A DNA stretch of 36,472 nt. It comes from Chitinophagaceae bacterium. Its GTDB lineage: Bacteria > Bacteroidota > Bacteroidia > Chitinophagales > Chitinophagaceae. Positions 17,246-27,800 of this stretch are shown here, piece by piece. Positions within the stretch are counted from its first letter, which is position 1; each line of letters starts with the position of its first letter. Under the pieces are notes generated by a model that ran no database searches, was not told the origin of the DNA, and was given only the letters and a program-made list of their open reading frames with translations. The position numbers and the translations under genes were made by a program. The stretch is from the NCBI GenBank assembly GCA_947452875.1, contig CANGEZ010000002.1, positions 1-36,472 on the forward strand, given 5' to 3'.

Positions 17246-19936
17246 TTATTTTTTTCTTACAGCAATGCCATTCAATATGGCTTTACCTTTTTTGTTTTCA
17301 AATTTTATTTCTATTCCTTGATTATTTTTTGCTGTAATATTGAATTTTTTCATCACGGCTTCGCAGTAAGAAGCTTCTTTATTCAAATCAAAATCAGTCA
17401 AAACTTTATTGTTGTTGATGGTCACATCGAAAACTCTTTTCGCTGCTTCATGAAATTCAGGCTCTGCGAAATACAGTTCAATTTCATAATCACCATCAGG
17501 CATGTCTAAACGATAAAATTTTACATCATTTAAATAAGTGTACAACAATGGAGTCTTATCGGTGTTGGTAATCTTTCCTTTCAAACTAATGAATGATGGT
17601 GTTCCTGAGGTATAACCAAAACTGCCTTTTGAATAAGGCTTGTCTTCAATCCAAATATTCTTATCCTTGTCGATGTATTGCGCATTGGAGCCACAGTTGA
17701 TTTTCAATGTCGACTCATCTATTAAACGCGCAGCACCAAAATTGTTCAATAAAGTGTCATAACTTTTGTATGAAATGTAAAAAGTATCTGTTATTGTTTT
17801 TTTGTTGATAATTGCTTTTGCTATAATGCAATTTTTGATTGGTTCATTATATCTTATTCTGTCCAGATCATCGCTGATCAGAATATCATTAATCAACAAC
17901 AATTTCCACGTCGATTTTCCGATACCGTTAGTTTTCTTTTTACCGACGCTTTTACCATTCAAATACAAACTCACTTCTTTGGCGTTTGAATATACATCAA
18001 TAGTTGAGCTGTCGCCTTTGATTCCCTTTCTGATGGGCCAGTCGCGGGCTGCGATATACACCATCGGCTCGGGATTCCAGTTGGCTTTGTACAAATAGTA
18101 AACGTCTTTGGGCTTTCTGTCCCAAGTGTACATGCCTTTGTGATTGATGTTGGAAATGGTGCCACCGATATTCGGATTGCCAAAATCAAATTGATTCCAA
18201 ATAGCTGATCCCGCGAAGTATGGTCTTTGTTTGATTTGTTCTAAATAAGATTCATGGAAATACCTTTGATACTGACCGGTATTGTCAAGTCTTGTTGGAT
18301 GTTCTGTATTCACACTCAAATCCGATTCGGCGCCGTATTCACTTACCAAAATAATTTGATTGGGCTTGCTTTCATGTTTCTTGTCAAACGTTTTTCCAAA
18401 CTCTTCCACTTTACCACTGTACCAACCATTATAAATATTGTAGCCGGCAACTTGCGGAATCACATCAATTTTAAATTTATCATAATCGCTGCTCATGTGC
18501 ATGGCAAGTGTGCTGTAACGGATACTGTCTTCTTCACGAACGATTCTGTCTAATTTTTCTTCCGTCATTCTTACATTGTCACCGTAAATGGAATCGGTAA
18601 TTTTTTGCGATCGTTTGTTATAGTAATCGTTAAGAAATATTTCATTCATCGAACCCCATAGAATAACTGAAGGATGATTATAATGCTGACGAATCATCTC
18701 TCTGATCATAGTGCCACAGTTGTTTACAAATTCATCGGAGATGTTCATGTAATTGACCAGAGGAATTTCTTCCCATATAAACAAACCCATTTCATCAGCG
18801 CGTTTCAGCACATAAGGATCTTGTGGGTAATGTGCCAGACGCAAAAAATTACAACCCATGTTTTTGATGATTTGCAAATCTCTTTCATGGTCTTCTTCAG
18901 TCAATGCGCTACCCTTGCCCATCATGTCTTGATGACGATTGGTACCTTTTAAGACATATTTTTTTCCGTTTAGGATGAAACCACTGTCAGCATCAAAACG
19001 ATAACGCTTAAACGCCACTGAATTGTAAATGCTGTCCAAAATTTGGCCATCAACTATAATCTTTGTTTCCAGTCTGTATAAATAAGGAAGCTCAGGCGAC
19101 CACAACACTGTATGATTGATGGGTTCGCTCATCATCTGATAGGAACTGTCTTGTTTTCCGTCTATGTTTATTTGCTGATCGAAACTGGCAGTTAAGTTTT
19201 TAAACGGATCATACAATTTGTTTGAAATGGTAAGCTTATTAAAAAGTGGCAATTCATTGCTAATTCTGGTGTTTACTTTGATAATCGGCAATTGTTTTTC
19301 CAAATTGGGCATGGTTACATAAACACCTGATGCGCCATAATCATTCATTGAAAAATGAATTTTGTTTGTTGTAACCAAATGTACATTTCTATATACGCCA
19401 CCATATATGGTGTAACCAATATCCAATGGAGGAAGAAAAAGATTAGGCGCATTATTCACCATTAATGCAATCACATTTTCTGTACCATCAAGTTTTACAA
19501 ATGGCGTAATGTCAACATTGAAAGCGGTGTAGCCTCCTTTATGTCTTCCGGCGAAAGCACCATTTACAAAAACATCTGTAATATTATTGACACCGTCGAA
19601 TCTTAAAAAAAGCTTTTTGTTTTTAACAGATTCATTAAATGCCATCTTTTTTCTGTACCACACTATGCCTCTGTAATAATCATTATCATCATCGTATGGA
19701 TCTGTGCTATTGAAGCAATGAGGTATAGTTACTGATTCCCATTTTGAATCATCGTAATCTGCTCTGAATGGATCGGATGTTGGTTGTTGGGTAAACTTCC
19801 AGTTGTTATTGATTAAACTGTCATTTCTTGAAGACAATGACTGTGAAATAACCTGAGTGCTGAAAAACATTAAAAAACAAAACAGCAAATTTCTGTTTGC
19901 TGTTCTATTATTGATATGAAAGTTGTTATTCACCAT
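17246..19936 (-). CDS. GH2-family beta-glycosidase (glucuronidase or galactosidase type) with C-terminal malectin domain
   Basis: The frame is open from 19984, but I prefer the ATG at 19936. It avoids overlap with the upstream SDR gene and directly precedes a signal peptide ending FSTQVISQ. Residue numbers count from 19984. The order is sugar-binding jelly roll (about 52-205), Ig-like domain (about 210-330), TIM barrel (about 335-640) with acid/base Glu448 in GSMNE and nucleophile Glu549 in VSEYG, a linker, and a malectin-like domain (about 760-912). NHK at 614-616 followed by DRKPK aligns with the NxK motif of beta-glucuronidases, though some GH2 galactosidases have NDK there. Context (uxaC, SDR, uxuA) favours release of glucuronic acid. 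It probably acts in the periplasm. Confidence 0.87.
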   Translation of the reverse strand: MVNNNFHINNRTANRNLLFCFLMFFSTQVISQSLSSRNDSLINNNWKFTQQPTSDPFRADYDDSKWESVTIPHCFNSTDPYDDDNDYYRGIVWYRKKMAFNESVKNKKLFLRFDGVNNITDVFVNGAFAGRHKGGYTAFNVDITPFVKLDGTENVIALMVNNAPNLFLPPLDIGYTIYGGVYRNVHLVTTNKIHFSMNDYGASGVYVTMPNLEKQLPIIKVNTRISNELPLFNKLTISNKLYDPFKNLTASFDQQINIDGKQDSSYQMMSEPINHTVLWSPELPYLYRLETKIIVDGQILDSIYNSVAFKRYRFDADSGFILNGKKYVLKGTNRHQDMMGKGSALTEEDHERDLQIIKNMGCNFLRLAHYPQDPYVLKRADEMGLFIWEEIPLVNYMNISDEFVNNCGTMIREMIRQHYNHPSVILWGSMNEIFLNDYYNKRSQKITDSIYGDNVRMTEEKLDRIVREEDSIRYSTLAMHMSSDYDKFKIDVIPQVAGYNIYNGWYSGKVEEFGKTFDKKHESKPNQIILVSEYGAESDLSVNTEHPTRLDNTGQYQRYFHESYLEQIKQRPYFAGSAIWNQFDFGNPNIGGTISNINHKGMYTWDRKPKDVYYLYKANWNPEPMVYIAARDWPIRKGIKGDSSTIDVYSNAKEVSLYLNGKSVGKKKTNGIGKSTWKLLLINDILISDDLDRIRYNEPIKNCIIAKAIINKKTITDTFYISYKSYDTLLNNFGAARLIDESTLKINCGSNAQYIDKDKNIWIEDKPYSKGSFGYTSGTPSFISLKGKITNTDKTPLLYTYLNDVKFYRLDMPDGDYEIELYFAEPEFHEAAKRVFDVTINNNKVLTDFDLNKEASYCEAVMKKFNITAKNNQGIEIKFENKKGKAILNGIAVRKK

Positions 19937-19952
19937 TTTGTTTAATATAATT

Positions 19953-20768
19953 TTATACACCACTGAAAACACTGAATCCACCATCTACACCAATTTGTGT
20001 TCCCGTAACAAATTTTGAGGCGTCGCTTAATAAATAGACCAACGCCCCTATCAATTCATCAGGATTGCCGAATCTTTTAAACGGCGTGTTTTTGATAATA
20101 AGATTTCCGCGATCAGTTAATGACCCATCAGGATTCGTCAGCAAGGTTCTGTTTTGTTCTGTGAGAAAAAAACCGGGCATCAATGCATTCATTCTGATGG
20201 TGTCTCCAAATCGGTTTGCAGTTTCAACCGCGAACCATTGATTATACGCATCTATAGCGGCTTTGCCCATGCTGTATCCCAATACTTTGGTCAACGCACG
20301 TTTAGGACTAACCGAAGAAATGTTCACAATGCTTCCGCCTCCGTTTTGAGCCATTATGCTTCCAAAAATCTGGGTTGGAATCACTGTTCCCCAAACGTTT
20401 AATACAAGTGCATTTTTCATGCCTTCGATATTCAGTTCAAAAATATTTGCGCCATTTTGTAACACACCTTCCGGTATATTTCCACCTGCTGCATTTACAA
20501 GGCCATCTATTTTTCCGAAAACTGAAATGATTTTTTCTTTAGCGGCAATCATCTGTTCTTCGCTCAACACATCAGCTGAAATAGGCAAGGCCTTTCCGCC
20601 ATTGGCATTGATTTCTTCTGCTAGGTCATTTGCTTTATTAATGTCTCTTCCGATAATGACCACACTTCCGCCGGCAGCGGCAATGCCTCTTACAAAAGAT
20701 TTTCCCAGCACACCGGTGCCACCGGTTACGACTATGACTTTGTCTTTTAATGAAAACAATTTGTTCAT
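19953..20768 (-). CDS. SDR oxidoreductase, probable D-mannonate/D-fructuronate oxidoreductase
   Basis: This 271-residue short-chain dehydrogenase has the cofactor motif TGGTGVLG (15-22), NAAG (92-95), catalytic Ser151/Ser152 and the YxxxK pair Tyr165/Lys169. The C-terminus (VTGTQIGVDGGFSVFSGV) is classical. The family name alone does not give a substrate. Position does: it lies in one train with uxaC and uxuA, and the step between them (fructuronate to mannonate, normally UxuB of the long-chain mannitol dehydrogenase family) is otherwise missing. SDR proteins with this role are known to replace UxuB in other bacteria. It is separated by 4 bp from the upstream glycoside hydrolase gene. Confidence 0.8.
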   Translation of the reverse strand: MNKLFSLKDKVIVVTGGTGVLGKSFVRGIAAAGGSVVIIGRDINKANDLAEEINANGGKALPISADVLSEEQMIAAKEKIISVFGKIDGLVNAAGGNIPEGVLQNGANIFELNIEGMKNALVLNVWGTVIPTQIFGSIMAQNGGGSIVNISSVSPKRALTKVLGYSMGKAAIDAYNQWFAVETANRFGDTIRMNALMPGFFLTEQNRTLLTNPDGSLTDRGNLIIKNTPFKRFGNPDELIGALVYLLSDASKFVTGTQIGVDGGFSVFSGV

Positions 20769-20772
20769 TTTG

Positions 20773-22173
20773 CTAGTTGGTTTTTGAATCGAAAAGGCCG
20801 ATCAGTTGATACTTATGTGTGTTCAACTCCTTCATTTTATCAGCCAGTTCTTTATAAAATTGAAAGTTTAGGTTTACGAGTCCTTTATTAGAATCCTTGT
20901 TGGATTCGTCTGCTTTGGCATCATTTGGATCATTATCCTGATACCTGAACCAATGCCAGCCTACACAGTTTTTTGCTTGTAACAACTGCATGCAAAAATT
21001 CTGGTAATGGATGCCACGATCTTGTTGTGTTTTTACAATCCAGCCCGCACCGCTTTTGTTGCTCATGCCGGTTTCTTCTGCTTTTGTATAAAATTCTGTT
21101 ATGAAAAAAGGTTTGTTTGACCAATTGATCCAATCATTCAAGTAATCTTTTTTAGGTTTCCAGTCGCCATAATAATTGATGGAAATGATGTCTACAAAAG
21201 GTTCTGCCGCATCAAAAATATATTTGTTGTTTTTTGCGTTGGAATGGATTCTTGATCCGATATACATGTGATTGGGATCCGCTTTTTTGATGGCAGCAGC
21301 TACAATGGCATAATATTTTCCGGCCACATAACCGATGAATTGTTTTTTCAAATCGTCGGTCAATGAATCAACACCTTTTGATTTCATCCAGTCTTTCAAA
21401 GCGGTGAAACATTTATCAGCACTGTTGTTGTCATTGAGCAATGATTTCATTTCCGAATTGGTGAATGGCAATTCATTATCGGAGAAATGACCCAATAAGT
21501 TTTTGTCATTTTTCAAATAGGCGATAGTGGCACATTTGTCTTCACAGAAAGCAGGAAAATCTTTGTCGAAAATGAAAGAAAGTGTTGACAAAGATTTTAA
21601 ATCGGGATTTTTCTTTCTGCAATCAGAAGCAAAGCCGGCCAACAAATTCAATTGAGTAGTATAAGCAAAAGGATTTTGTGCAATGCGGTTATATTGTATT
21701 ATTGTTCCTGTATCGCTCCAGCAACCGGCGGTGTTGAAACCTAATTGTCTTAGCGTATCAATGGTTTTTGAAATCCAGTCTATTTTTCCGGAAAATCCTT
21801 CCGGTATAAAATCTGATTTTGAAATTTTGATGCCGTTTACGGCTGTAATAACAATGGCTTCTCCTTCAGGGTTGACCACAAACCATCTGTTGTTTATTTT
21901 TTCAGTGTGAAAAAAACTATTCTTTTTGGATGAAGCATTTACCGTTTTTTCTTTTTGTGAAGGATTGTAGCCAATAACATCCGTAACGCTGTTTGCAGGA
22001 AAAGATTGCCACTCTGAGTAATGAACTTGTTTGTTTTCATCTTTACTCCAGATTTTCGCTTGAATGACGGTACTGTCTGAAAATAATTTTTGAGATTGGG
22101 CATGGCTAATGATTGCTGAAGCAAACAATAACAAAATTGAAACCAATATTTTTTTCCTGCCCTTAATCATCAT
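20773..22173 (-). CDS. Secreted clan GH-A-like glycoside hydrolase, distantly agarase/GH50-like
   Basis: This 466-residue protein has a signal peptide (about 1-25, ending SHAQ). After an N-terminal beta region, the stretch NNRWFVVNPEGEAIVITAVNG (about 94-114) and the later FNTAGCWSD (146-153) resemble agarase-type TIM-barrel enzymes. Two conserved acidic spots fit clan GH-A: SDNEL with Glu234 as acid/base and FFITEF with Glu360 as nucleophile, plus VGWHWFRYQDND near the C-terminus. GH50 enzymes show similar DNE and EF motifs, but agar is an unlikely substrate here, and I cannot assign a CAZy family. It would act on the backbone or side chains of the glycan that enters through SusCD. It is 27 bp downstream of the DUF5017-like gene. 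Confidence 0.65.
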   Translation of the reverse strand: MMIKGRKKILVSILLLFASAIISHAQSQKLFSDSTVIQAKIWSKDENKQVHYSEWQSFPANSVTDVIGYNPSQKEKTVNASSKKNSFFHTEKINNRWFVVNPEGEAIVITAVNGIKISKSDFIPEGFSGKIDWISKTIDTLRQLGFNTAGCWSDTGTIIQYNRIAQNPFAYTTQLNLLAGFASDCRKKNPDLKSLSTLSFIFDKDFPAFCEDKCATIAYLKNDKNLLGHFSDNELPFTNSEMKSLLNDNNSADKCFTALKDWMKSKGVDSLTDDLKKQFIGYVAGKYYAIVAAAIKKADPNHMYIGSRIHSNAKNNKYIFDAAEPFVDIISINYYGDWKPKKDYLNDWINWSNKPFFITEFYTKAEETGMSNKSGAGWIVKTQQDRGIHYQNFCMQLLQAKNCVGWHWFRYQDNDPNDAKADESNKDSNKGLVNLNFQFYKELADKMKELNTHKYQLIGLFDSKTN

Positions 22174-22200
22174 TTTTCAATTAATTTTTTACGATTTATT

Positions 22201-23133
22201 TTATTGTACGACTACTGTAAATTCTTTGATAAAGGTTTTATCGAAATTCAGGCGTTTGTATGCTGCAACAAAAGTTGCTTTATACGTTCCTGGCTTGTTA
22301 TATACATAATTGAATTTTGCCAAAGGACTTTGTGTGATATTTTTGATCACAATAGGTGCATCAGGTGCTACAGCACTAGGATTCAATGGACGAGATACAT
22401 GCCAATATTGAGAACCGAAAGGCTCTGTTGTTGAATTTGAAATTTTCAAATAAGTAGATGATGTGGTCACACGAGGTGTTGGATCTGTGAATTGAACGGG
22501 CGCGAAATTTCCGGAAGTAATTTGATTAGAATCGATAACCGCTGCATTGGGAACGCCGTTGGTGAATACATTGTACAACGCCAGTTTACCAACGCTCCAA
22601 ACGATATTTGTAGGTTTGGTATTTTCATATCTGAAAGCAAGGTAACATGGTTGACCCGGTATCACACTATCTGTCAAATCAACAAAATCTCCTGAGGTAG
22701 GACCTGAAGGATAAAAGGTACTGAGTGTAGATGCAGGTGTTGGAAATAAAAACAAATCGGTAAGTCTTTTCCAATGCGCATTGGCAACATTCGTTGAATC
22801 ATAAATGCCGGTGAAATCATTGGATAACATCACATCCAAAGTATCTGCAGGTTGAAACTGAACTCTTGTTTCAAATTTTAATTGGAGTCTCCCACCCTGT
22901 AGAATTGTTCTTTCTCTATTTGCATATTCATGACCAATTTCACCAGAGTAAAAACTAATCACATCAGGATTTTCAGAAAGAAGGAATTGAGCTGTATCAG
23001 CACTATCAATTGTTGCAACAGGCAAGCTGGCATCAAATGAGTAACCATCTTCAGTATATCCCGGAACGTTCTTCTTGCAAGAAAAAAGAAATGCAAGGGA
23101 AATCATACCTGTAAAAAATAAAGTCTTTTTCAT
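22201..23133 (-). CDS. DUF5017-like surface lipoprotein, candidate glycan-binding protein
   Basis: This 310-residue lipoprotein has a lipobox ending FLFSC with Cys19, followed by KK. The mature part is beta-rich. It contains DVISFYSGEIGHEYANRER (residues about 57-75), which I associate with DUF5017, and ends with a PKD-like stretch (KFNYVYNKPGTYKATFVA). The position directly after susD is where Bacteroidota place SusE/SGBP-type surface glycan-binding lipoproteins, so binding of the target glycan at the cell surface is inferred. It has no recognisable catalytic motif. Gaps are 29 bp to susD and 27 bp to the glycoside hydrolase gene. Confidence 0.72.
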   Translation of the reverse strand: MKKTLFFTGMISLAFLFSCKKNVPGYTEDGYSFDASLPVATIDSADTAQFLLSENPDVISFYSGEIGHEYANRERTILQGGRLQLKFETRVQFQPADTLDVMLSNDFTGIYDSTNVANAHWKRLTDLFLFPTPASTLSTFYPSGPTSGDFVDLTDSVIPGQPCYLAFRYENTKPTNIVWSVGKLALYNVFTNGVPNAAVIDSNQITSGNFAPVQFTDPTPRVTTSSTYLKISNSTTEPFGSQYWHVSRPLNPSAVAPDAPIVIKNITQSPLAKFNYVYNKPGTYKATFVAAYKRLNFDKTFIKEFTVVVQ

Positions 23134-23162
23134 TATTATAAATGATTTATTCTGTTTTTAAA

Positions 23163-24788
23163 TTACCAGCCTGCGTTTTGAGTCATCAATGAATTCACGG
23201 ATATTTCAGCACTTGGAATGGGCAACAAAGTATCTCTTAGTTTCACATTGAAATAACCACCTAAGAATCTGTTTTTATTGGTTGAAGTTGCAGAGCTGTT
23301 GGCAATAGCATTTTTCGTAAAATCCATTCTTGCATTAAAGATGCCCCATCTGATCAAATCGAATTTTCTAAGTGCTTCAAAACATAACTCTCTGGCTCTT
23401 TCATCCTGAATGATTTTTCTGAAAGCAGCCTGTGTTGAAGCCTGTGAAGGGAAAATTCTCAAGGCTAGCGCACGAGACCTTACTTGATTCAGATAGCCAA
23501 GTGCTTCGGCAGTTGGACCGTCCACCTCATTGATAGCTTCAGCTGCCATCAGTAAAACATCAGAATATCTCAACACCGGAAAATTAGTAGGACCCCAATC
23601 TCTTTGCTTAGGTATTAAAGTTTCATAATCTCTTTTCCATTTGCCGCAATCTCTTTCAAATGTATAAGTACCGGGTGCATAATTTGTTGTTGTTCTCGGA
23701 CTCGTGCTTGAGTTGTAAGTGAATTCCGGCATATTCCAGTTTCTTCTTAAAGTATCTGATGGATAGGTAGCATAAATATTGTAAAGTACACCGCTCGGAA
23801 CATAAGAGCCATAACCATATACAATTTGCGGATTGGGATCAGTTCCTGAATATCGCATGGCCAATTGACTGGCAAAGCGACAGCCCGGAGGAACTGCACC
23901 TTGAGGTGTGTTGTTGCCATAGAATTCAATCTCCCACATACTTTCTTTATAGTCATACAAATCCTGTGAGTGATTGATGAACACCTGCTTGTAACTTGGG
24001 TTCAGTGAATGTACTCCGGAGGTGATTACTTTGAGTGCATAAGTTCTGGCAGAGTCATAGGCAGGTAAACCAAGCATCAGCGGATGCCCGGCCATTTTCA
24101 GATACACCCTTGCCAAAATACCTTCGACTGTTGTTTTTGAAACCCTTGATCCGTTTCCGATTTGAGTAATCTCACGGACAAGTGTATCCGCTGTTTTCAT
24201 ATCTTCCACAATTTTATTGTAAACTTCAATTGAAGGTGTGCGCGGATAATTAGGATTGCTAACTTGTGTTGTCGGGGTGAGAATTAATGGCACATCACCA
24301 AACCTGCTCACTAGTTGAAAATAATTGAAGGCTCTTAAAAACAAAGCCTCTCCTCTGATATTACGTTTTGCTGTATCACTTGCTGTAGCTTTGTCGATGT
24401 TGGCAAGTAAGAGATTGGCTCTGCCGATTCCCTGATAAAGTGCTGTCCAGCAATCAGCATAAATTTTTGTTGATGATTGGCAGTCGTATAAACTTGGAAC
24501 ATTACTATAATTGTTTCTGTTGTTGTAATGGCCCTCATCATTTCCCATTTCAAGCTCTATGGGAATGTATCTTCCGTAAGTTCCATCCTGAGCCAATGAA
24601 CTGTAAACACCGCCCAATGCCATATTTAAATCTGCTTCTGTGTTGAAGTATTGTTCAGATGCGATAAAATCAGCCGGCTTGGAGTCCAGTATTTTATTGC
24701 ATGAAACCGCAACAACAGAAACAAACAATATTCCGGCAGCCATCTTGAAAAAAGTGTTCATGTATTTATTTTTAATTTTTTTAATCAT
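23163..24788 (-). CDS. susD: SusD/RagB-family nutrient-binding outer membrane lipoprotein
   Basis: This 541-residue lipoprotein binds the glycan and closes over the SusC pore. The signal peptide ends VAVSC with the lipidated Cys at 30, followed by NKILDSKP. Typical SusD features are SEQYFNTEADLNMALGGVY near the N-terminus, TPR-like helices (GEALFLRAFNYFQLV), VLLMAAEAINEV, DERARELCFE and the C-terminal IPSAEISVN..MTQNAGW. An in-frame Met10 (24761) gives a more compact signal peptide and is an equally plausible start. The gene lies 29 bp after susC, the standard order. The symbol is used in the family sense. Confidence 0.95.
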   Translation of the reverse strand: MIKKIKNKYMNTFFKMAAGILFVSVVAVSCNKILDSKPADFIASEQYFNTEADLNMALGGVYSSLAQDGTYGRYIPIELEMGNDEGHYNNRNNYSNVPSLYDCQSSTKIYADCWTALYQGIGRANLLLANIDKATASDTAKRNIRGEALFLRAFNYFQLVSRFGDVPLILTPTTQVSNPNYPRTPSIEVYNKIVEDMKTADTLVREITQIGNGSRVSKTTVEGILARVYLKMAGHPLMLGLPAYDSARTYALKVITSGVHSLNPSYKQVFINHSQDLYDYKESMWEIEFYGNNTPQGAVPPGCRFASQLAMRYSGTDPNPQIVYGYGSYVPSGVLYNIYATYPSDTLRRNWNMPEFTYNSSTSPRTTTNYAPGTYTFERDCGKWKRDYETLIPKQRDWGPTNFPVLRYSDVLLMAAEAINEVDGPTAEALGYLNQVRSRALALRIFPSQASTQAAFRKIIQDERARELCFEALRKFDLIRWGIFNARMDFTKNAIANSSATSTNKNRFLGGYFNVKLRDTLLPIPSAEISVNSLMTQNAGW

Positions 24789-24817
24789 TTGCCATTTTTA
24801 ATTTTGGATTGCATGAA

Positions 24818-27800
24818 TTATAGATTCAAATTCAAACCAAAGGTTAATGTTTTCGCTCTCGGATAAACTGAATAATCAAAGCCTGGTGTTAACGCTGAAT
24901 TGTACACGGAAACCTCAGGATCTACACCTGTGTATTTGGTCCACGTAATGAGATTTTGTGCAGACAAATAAAAACGAAGATTTTTAATCCCTGATTTTTT
25001 CATTAGCTTCTCTGGCATCTGATAACCCAACTGTAAAGTCTTCAAACGCAGGTAAGAACCATCTTCTACAACTCTGGATGAATATACTCTGTCGCCATCA
25101 CCTCTGGCAATAAACATAACATTGTTTTGATTTTCTGGAGACCATCTGTTCAATACTGTGGTGAATTGATTTTGTAAAATCCTTCCCGAGTTGCCTTCGA
25201 ACACCAGTCTGTTGGCATTCAAGATATCATTGCCGTAAGAAAACTGAAAGAAAATATTAAGATCGAAATTTTTATATTTCACATTGTTGGTAAACCCGCC
25301 AATGAAATCAGGATTGGTATTACCGATGATGGTCTTGTCATTGTCATTGATGATTCTGTCGCCATTCAAATCTCTGTATTTGATGTAACCGGGCTGAATA
25401 GCAGGATCATAAACAGATGTATTTGATGTTACCGTGGGATTCAGCGTGTATGTTCCTGCTCCACTTCTGATGAAATCACTATATTGATAGTTTCCATCCC
25501 AAATGACACCATAAATCAAACCCAATGGTTGTCCTACTTTGGCCATGTAAGCAGGCAATCCTCTCCATTGATTATCCCAATTTATATTTGATAACAATGA
25601 TTCCTGACCATCATTAAGCGCAAGCACTTTGTTTCTGTTGAATGAGATATTAAAGCTGGTTGTCCATTTGAAATCATCATGATCAAAATTCTTAGTACTA
25701 ATAGAGAATTCCAATCCTTTGTTTTGTACTTTACCAACATTCTTATACGCTTGTGTGAAGCCTGAAGATGGCGGCAATTGAGCATTCAACAACAAGTTTG
25801 AAGTTACTTTATTGTAAACATCAGTAGTAATGGTAATTTTTTCGCTGAACAAATTCAAATCCAAACCAAGATTTGCTTGGGAAGTAGTTTCCCATTTCAG
25901 ATTGGGATTACCTAGTGCATTGGGAACTATCGTATTTGTAATCACACCATTGAATGGATAAGCAAGAACTGCCTGTGTAGATAACGTACTCAAATAGGCG
26001 AAGTCTGAAACCCTGTTGTTACCGAGTACACCATAGCTGAATCTCAGTTTTCCATCCTTCAGGAATTTGAAACTTTTCATGAAACTTTCTTTGCTGAATC
26101 TCCAGGCCACAGAACCGGAAGGAAAATAACTCCATTTGTTTTTAGGTGCAAACTTTGAAGAGCCATCTGCTCTCATCGACACTGTCATCAAATATTTTGA
26201 ATTGTAATTGTAATTGATCCTAGACAAAAATGAAACGAGATTATTTTTTGACTGGTAAGAAGTAATTGTTGAAGGCCTGCCTTCATCCAAACCAGAAAGA
26301 CCAAGTTGTTCGTTTGGCAATTGAGTGGCAGCAGCTCCAAAAATATTTTGTTTCACACTTTGTACTGTTGCTCCCAAAAGCGCATCAAAACTGTTTTTGT
26401 TGTTGATCTTATGATTGTAGGAAAGTGTATTTTCATTGACGTAAGTATTTTTTGTGTTGTTCACGATGGACCCGTTAACACCATTTACCCTGCCGGCTGC
26501 TGTATTCGGACTTCCTGAATAAGTATTTTTTCCATTGAATTCTTCATTTCTACCTACATCATTGATAACCCCAAAAGTTGATTTGAATAATAGGTCTTTT
26601 CTGATTTGATAATCAAAATTGAAATTGCTGTTCATCACATTGCTGTATCTGTTTCTTTGTTCAAACTGAACAGTTTCCTGGGGATTGAATCTTGAATCAT
26701 TCAAATTCAAATCAAATGCAGGATCTGTACCCGACAAAAGATCAGTAAGACTATCACCTGTAACCGGGCGATATCCCCAAACACTGTACATCAAATTACT
26801 TGTAGATGATGATGAGTTGGATAAAGAGGAAGGAATAGTGCCATAAGATTTTAATGAACTATAGTTGAGATTCATCCCAACTTTTACTTTTTTATTGATT
26901 TTATGGTCTAGTCTTATTCTTCCCTGATAACGATTGTATCCTGAATATTTCACAATACCATCTTGATTTAGTGCAGAGCCCGACAGTGAAAAGCTGGTAA
27001 ATTCATTACCACCGCGAATCGCCAGTTCATGATTCATCATCATTGAATTTCTGAAAATTAAATCTTGCCAGTTTACGCCGTTCACATTTTTATAGTAATC
27101 AATAGTTCTGCCATTACTCAAATAATAATTTTTACAATTGATGGAATCATAGTCGTACTGATATTTAACAAATTCATATGGAGATAGTACGTCGATTTTT
27201 TTGATGATTTGGTTAACGCCTACATATGCATTGTAGCTGATTTCGGTCTTTCCGGATTTCCCTTTTTTGGTAGTGATGATGATTACACCATTTGCCGCTC
27301 TTGCTCCATAAATGGCTGCAGCAGAAGCGTCTTTTAAAACTTCTATAGATTCAATATCAGAAACATTGATCGCATTGTTGTTATACCCTTCTACTGGAAA
27401 ACCATCAACTACATACAAAGGTGAATTGTCTTGAGTGATGGAATTGTTTCCTCTGATGACAATTGAAACCGGTGAACCAGGTTGTCCATCGGAAGAAACC
27501 ACTTGCACACCGGCAGCTCTTCCACCCAAAGCTTCTTCAAAACTTCTCACAGGTGCTTTTGACAAATCTTTCAAATCCAATTTTTCAACCGAACCAGTAA
27601 GATCTTTTCTTCTTGAAGTACCATATCCAACAACTACAACCGCATCAATCTCACTTTGTTTTTTTGCCAGCACGATATTAGGGAAATCAAATTGATTTTT
27701 TATTACAAACTCTTTAGATTCATATCCAATGTGAGAGACCTTAAGTGTTACATTTCCTTTGTCGGGTATGTTTATACTAAACGATCCGTCATTGTCTGTT

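Noticed and set aside
18386-18395. aaacgttttt in the GH2 gene as an operator
   Set aside because: Half-site resemblance only, inside coding sequence, expected by chance in AT-rich DNA.
20393-20400. aaacgttt palindrome as a third LacI-type operator
   Set aside because: Only the 8-bp core matches, the flanks differ from the other two sites, and it lies within the SDR coding sequence.
20356-20787. 143-residue plus-strand reading frame opposite the SDR gene
   Set aside because: Lies antisense over a clearly conserved SDR gene, has no recognisable motif or start context, and is explained as a shadow frame.
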